From assembly GCA_965230615.1 (NCBI GenBank), contig OZ246012.1, positions 3,658,001 to 3,722,000 on the forward strand: DNA of 64,000 nucleotides, written 5' to 3'. A program made the position numbers and the translations under genes. The notes under the pieces were generated by a model, which saw nothing but the letters and a program-made list of their open reading frames with translations, searched no databases and was not told where the DNA came from. Below are positions 62,226-64,000 of this stretch, one piece after another. Numbering within the stretch: position 1 is the stretch's first letter; each line of letters starts with the position of its first letter. This DNA is from G965230615 sp965230615 (GTDB lineage: Bacteria > Pseudomonadota > Gammaproteobacteria > HTCC5015).

Positions 62226-63023
62226 ATGAGTTTAAACTCAAACTTGCTTGGCTTGATAGAAAGGCTTGGTCAAAGCGGTGATTCTTATTACATCGCTTGG
62301 GATGAAGTTAGTCAGTGGTCTGAAAAAGTGTTAGCTGCTTTTCTTGAAGTTGGAATATTATCACCTGCAAACAATGCCAAAACATTAGAGTGTCATGGCT
62401 GTGATTACCATTGTTTAATGGATGTAGATTTGTTACCAGGTACTAGAAGCAAGTCTAGTCGTGCATTTATTGCTTGTGATAAACCGGATATGCAAAATAA
62501 AATGGGCAGAATATCGGTGCCCATACAGCGATTACAGCAATGGCAGATAACGTTATTACAACTCGCTCAAGTTATAGCTGAATTGCTTGAAATCCAATAT
62601 AAGGCTGATATTTCAAAAGAGGAAAATGAGATACGTGTAGGTATGTTGAAAACAAAGAATGGTTACCGCTGGGTATCTTTGACTGCCTCTCCTTTGGCTT
62701 TAGTTGTTAATCAATATGCATTGCCTTTGGAGGAGGTGCTTTATTTTAAAGAAAAAACGTTAACAATTGACCAGCAACGTATAGCGCAGTTAGCTACCAA
62801 ATCGCCTGGTAATGATGGCAAGCAATATACCCCTTCTACTAGTAGGCAAGAGCAAAGAAAGCGAGATACTCAAGCTATGTACAAAGACTGGCATACCGAA
62901 TATGTAAAACTAAAAAAAAGTCACCCGGATAAAAGTAATACCTGGATATCAAAACAGATTGCGAAGCTGGAAGTCGGGCATGGAAAAAGCTCTGAAACCA
63001 TCAGAAAAAATATGATTCGCTAA
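62226..63023 (+). CDS. Hypothetical island protein with Cys motif and HTH-like end
   Basis: 265 residues. Near residue 55 LECHGCDYHCLMDVDLL has a CxxC..C cluster. The C-terminus, RQEQRKRDTQAMYKDWHTEYVKLKKSHPDKSNTWISKQIAKLEVGHGKSSETIRKNM, reads like a helix-turn-helix (ISKQIA..SSETIRKNM). Partner of the 61054 gene. Possibly DNA-linked functions of an integrative element. The stop codon lies inside a hairpin at 63019-63046. No named family. Confidence 0.7.
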   Translation: MSLNSNLLGLIERLGQSGDSYYIAWDEVSQWSEKVLAAFLEVGILSPANNAKTLECHGCDYHCLMDVDLLPGTRSKSSRAFIACDKPDMQNKMGRISVPIQRLQQWQITLLQLAQVIAELLEIQYKADISKEENEIRVGMLKTKNGYRWVSLTASPLALVVNQYALPLEEVLYFKEKTLTIDQQRIAQLATKSPGNDGKQYTPSTSRQEQRKRDTQAMYKDWHTEYVKLKKSHPDKSNTWISKQIAKLEVGHGKSSETIRKNMIR

Positions 63024-63046
63024 AAAATTGTGCGAAATTTTTTAGC
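63019..63046 (+). terminator. Hairpin overlapping the 62226-gene stop
   Basis: GCTAAAAAATT (63019-63029) and AATTTTTTAGC (63036-63046) form an 11-bp stem that includes the TAA stop. The 3' arm is T-rich and could serve as a terminator. Confidence 0.6.
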
Positions 63047-63255
63047 CTAATTTTATTTACGCTAAGTTATTGTTAATTATAAAAATAATATATTCTGATT
63101 AAAGCTGGTAACTTTTCTAACCCTTTTGGGTTTTGATAAGCCCTAATGTTTAAGGGCCTTAAATCGATTTATGGCTCTTAACGAGCTGCCTTTTATCGCC
63201 CAAATCACACATTTAATCTAGACCTTATTCCAATATAATTTAATGAGGTTCTAGA

Positions 63256-63447
63256 GTGACGCATTCAATACTAAGGCTTCCCAGTGTCAAAAGCCGTACG
63301 GGACTCTCCCGTAGCACTATTTATTTACGCATTTCTAAGGGTGAGTTTCCCAAGCCTATTTCTCTAGGTGGGCGGTCCGTTGGTTGGTTAGAGGCAGATA
63401 TTGATGACTGGCTAAATAAGCAAGTCGAAGCTAGCCGCAAAATCTAA
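63256..63447 (+). CDS. AlpA-family HTH regulator
   Basis: 63 residues, GTG start at 63256 with TGAGG upstream. SILRLPSVKSRTGLSRSTIYLRISKGEFPKPISLGGRSVGWLEADIDDWL is the AlpA/prophage regulator pattern (MerR-like winged HTH). AlpA activates excision functions of P4-like islands. It opens a second integration module. Confidence 0.92.
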   Translation: MTHSILRLPSVKSRTGLSRSTIYLRISKGEFPKPISLGGRSVGWLEADIDDWLNKQVEASRKI

Positions 63448-63449
63448 AT

Positions 63450-63923
63450 ATGGGTAGAAAACGGTTTAACCCTAAACGGGCCAAAATACACCGCAATTAC
63501 ACTGTGGAAGAAATTTCTAGATTATATGAAGTGCATAAAAATACCGTGTTGCAATGGATAAAGCGAGGTTTGCCAGTTATCGATAAAAAGCGTCCTATGT
63601 TGGTGTTAGGTAAAGACCTTGCAGCATTTTTACAAAAACAACGAACTCAGAGTAAGCACAAGTGTAAGCCAGGTGAAATCTATTGCGTGAAGTGTAGGAA
63701 ACCCAGCATGCCGTTGGGTAATATGGCCGATTATCAGGTGATTAATGCGCAATTAGGTAACTTGGTTGGCATATGTCCTCACTGCGAAATCCTCATTTAC
63801 AGGCGGGTAAGTAAAGCTAAATTAAACGAAGTAAGCGGGAATTTAGAGATTAGCCTGCCGGAGGAGCTGCAACACATAGACAGTTGCGATAAACCCACCC
63901 TAAACAGTGACTTTAAGGTATAA
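63450..63923 (+). CDS. HTH/zinc-ribbon-type regulatory protein
   Basis: 157 residues: a helix-turn-helix (YTVEEISRLYEVHKNTVLQWIKRGLPVIDKKRPMLVLGKDLAAFLQKQ) followed by four cysteines as CVKC..CPHC, a likely zinc-binding pair. 2 bp after AlpA. This trio AlpA-HTH-integrase is a typical mobile-element lead module. Confidence 0.8.
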   Translation: MGRKRFNPKRAKIHRNYTVEEISRLYEVHKNTVLQWIKRGLPVIDKKRPMLVLGKDLAAFLQKQRTQSKHKCKPGEIYCVKCRKPSMPLGNMADYQVINAQLGNLVGICPHCEILIYRRVSKAKLNEVSGNLEISLPEELQHIDSCDKPTLNSDFKV

Positions 63924-63926
63924 GCA

Positions 63927-64000
63927 ATGGCTACGAATAAATACAGTGCCAAAAACGAACGTATCAAGCGGCAATACTTCACATATCTAAAAGAAGCAAA
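63927..64000 (+). CDS. Integrase/recombinase, 5' end only
   Basis: Starts ATG 63927 and reads MATNKYSAKNERIKRQYFTYLKEAK before the window ends. The beginning looks like a phage-type tyrosine recombinase N-terminal domain (KNERIKR..F..LKEAK), which fits its position after AlpA-HTH. Only 24 residues, so it is tentative. Confidence 0.5.
   Translation, partial: MATNKYSAKNERIKRQYFTYLKEA

Overview
The window reads as a chromosomal segment of a marine gammaproteobacterium, probably near the Cellvibrionales/Spongiibacteraceae. The evidence is the order hemA-prfA-prmC-moeB divergent from a TPR gene-lolB-ispE-tRNA-Gln-prs-rplY-pth-ychF, the blocks gatCAB and mreBCD, a TatT-type TRAP transporter, FadE, CmoAB, RsmJ and IbaG. 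Taxonomy is inferred from gene content and order only.

Positions 1-34,600 are core and lineage-specific chromosome. They hold the 3' part of sohB, a bactofilin, an alkyltransferase-like protein, maeB, fadE, a four-gene TRAP operon, a sulfotransferase, egtB-cmoA-cmoB, several small unknown genes (DUF6231, DUF1244, an ATPase-like protein), acuI, ychJ, ygdD and rsmJ. Also here are an unusual Rieske-like protein that has lost all four iron-sulfur ligands, and an RND/MMPL transporter + LolA-like operon beside its probable TetR regulator. Three copies of a shared palindromic motif mark likely operators of that regulator.

Positions 34,800-54,000 are conserved housekeeping: slyX, mreDCB (cell shape), gatCAB (Glu-tRNA amidation), exbD, a JAMM peptidase-moeB pair, prmC-prfA-hemA, then the outer-membrane/isoprenoid/translation run from the TPR lipoprotein gene to ychF. 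A tRNA-Gln(TTG) lies between ispE and prs.

Positions 54,000-55,620 hold a 0.5-kb non-coding mosaic of inverted repeats, a cysteine-containing DUF6901-like gene and an elongator tRNA-Met(CAT). From about 55,620 to the window end there is a genomic island inserted downstream of the tRNA-Met 3' end: a P4-type integrase with arm-site-like repeats in front of it, a Hypoth_Ymh-family gene that appears to start at a non-standard ATT codon, a reverse transcriptase-TIR fusion with retron hallmarks behind a 399-nt non-coding leader, two unknown AT-rich genes, two further unknown genes, and a second integration module (AlpA-like, HTH/zinc protein, start of a second integrase). The far end of the island is outside the window.

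The most interesting system is the retron-like RT-TIR locus. Its RT carries NAxxH, YADD and VTG motifs, its TIR domain keeps the WxxxE catalytic region, and the leader is a candidate msr-msd. It is most likely an anti-phage system carried as island cargo.
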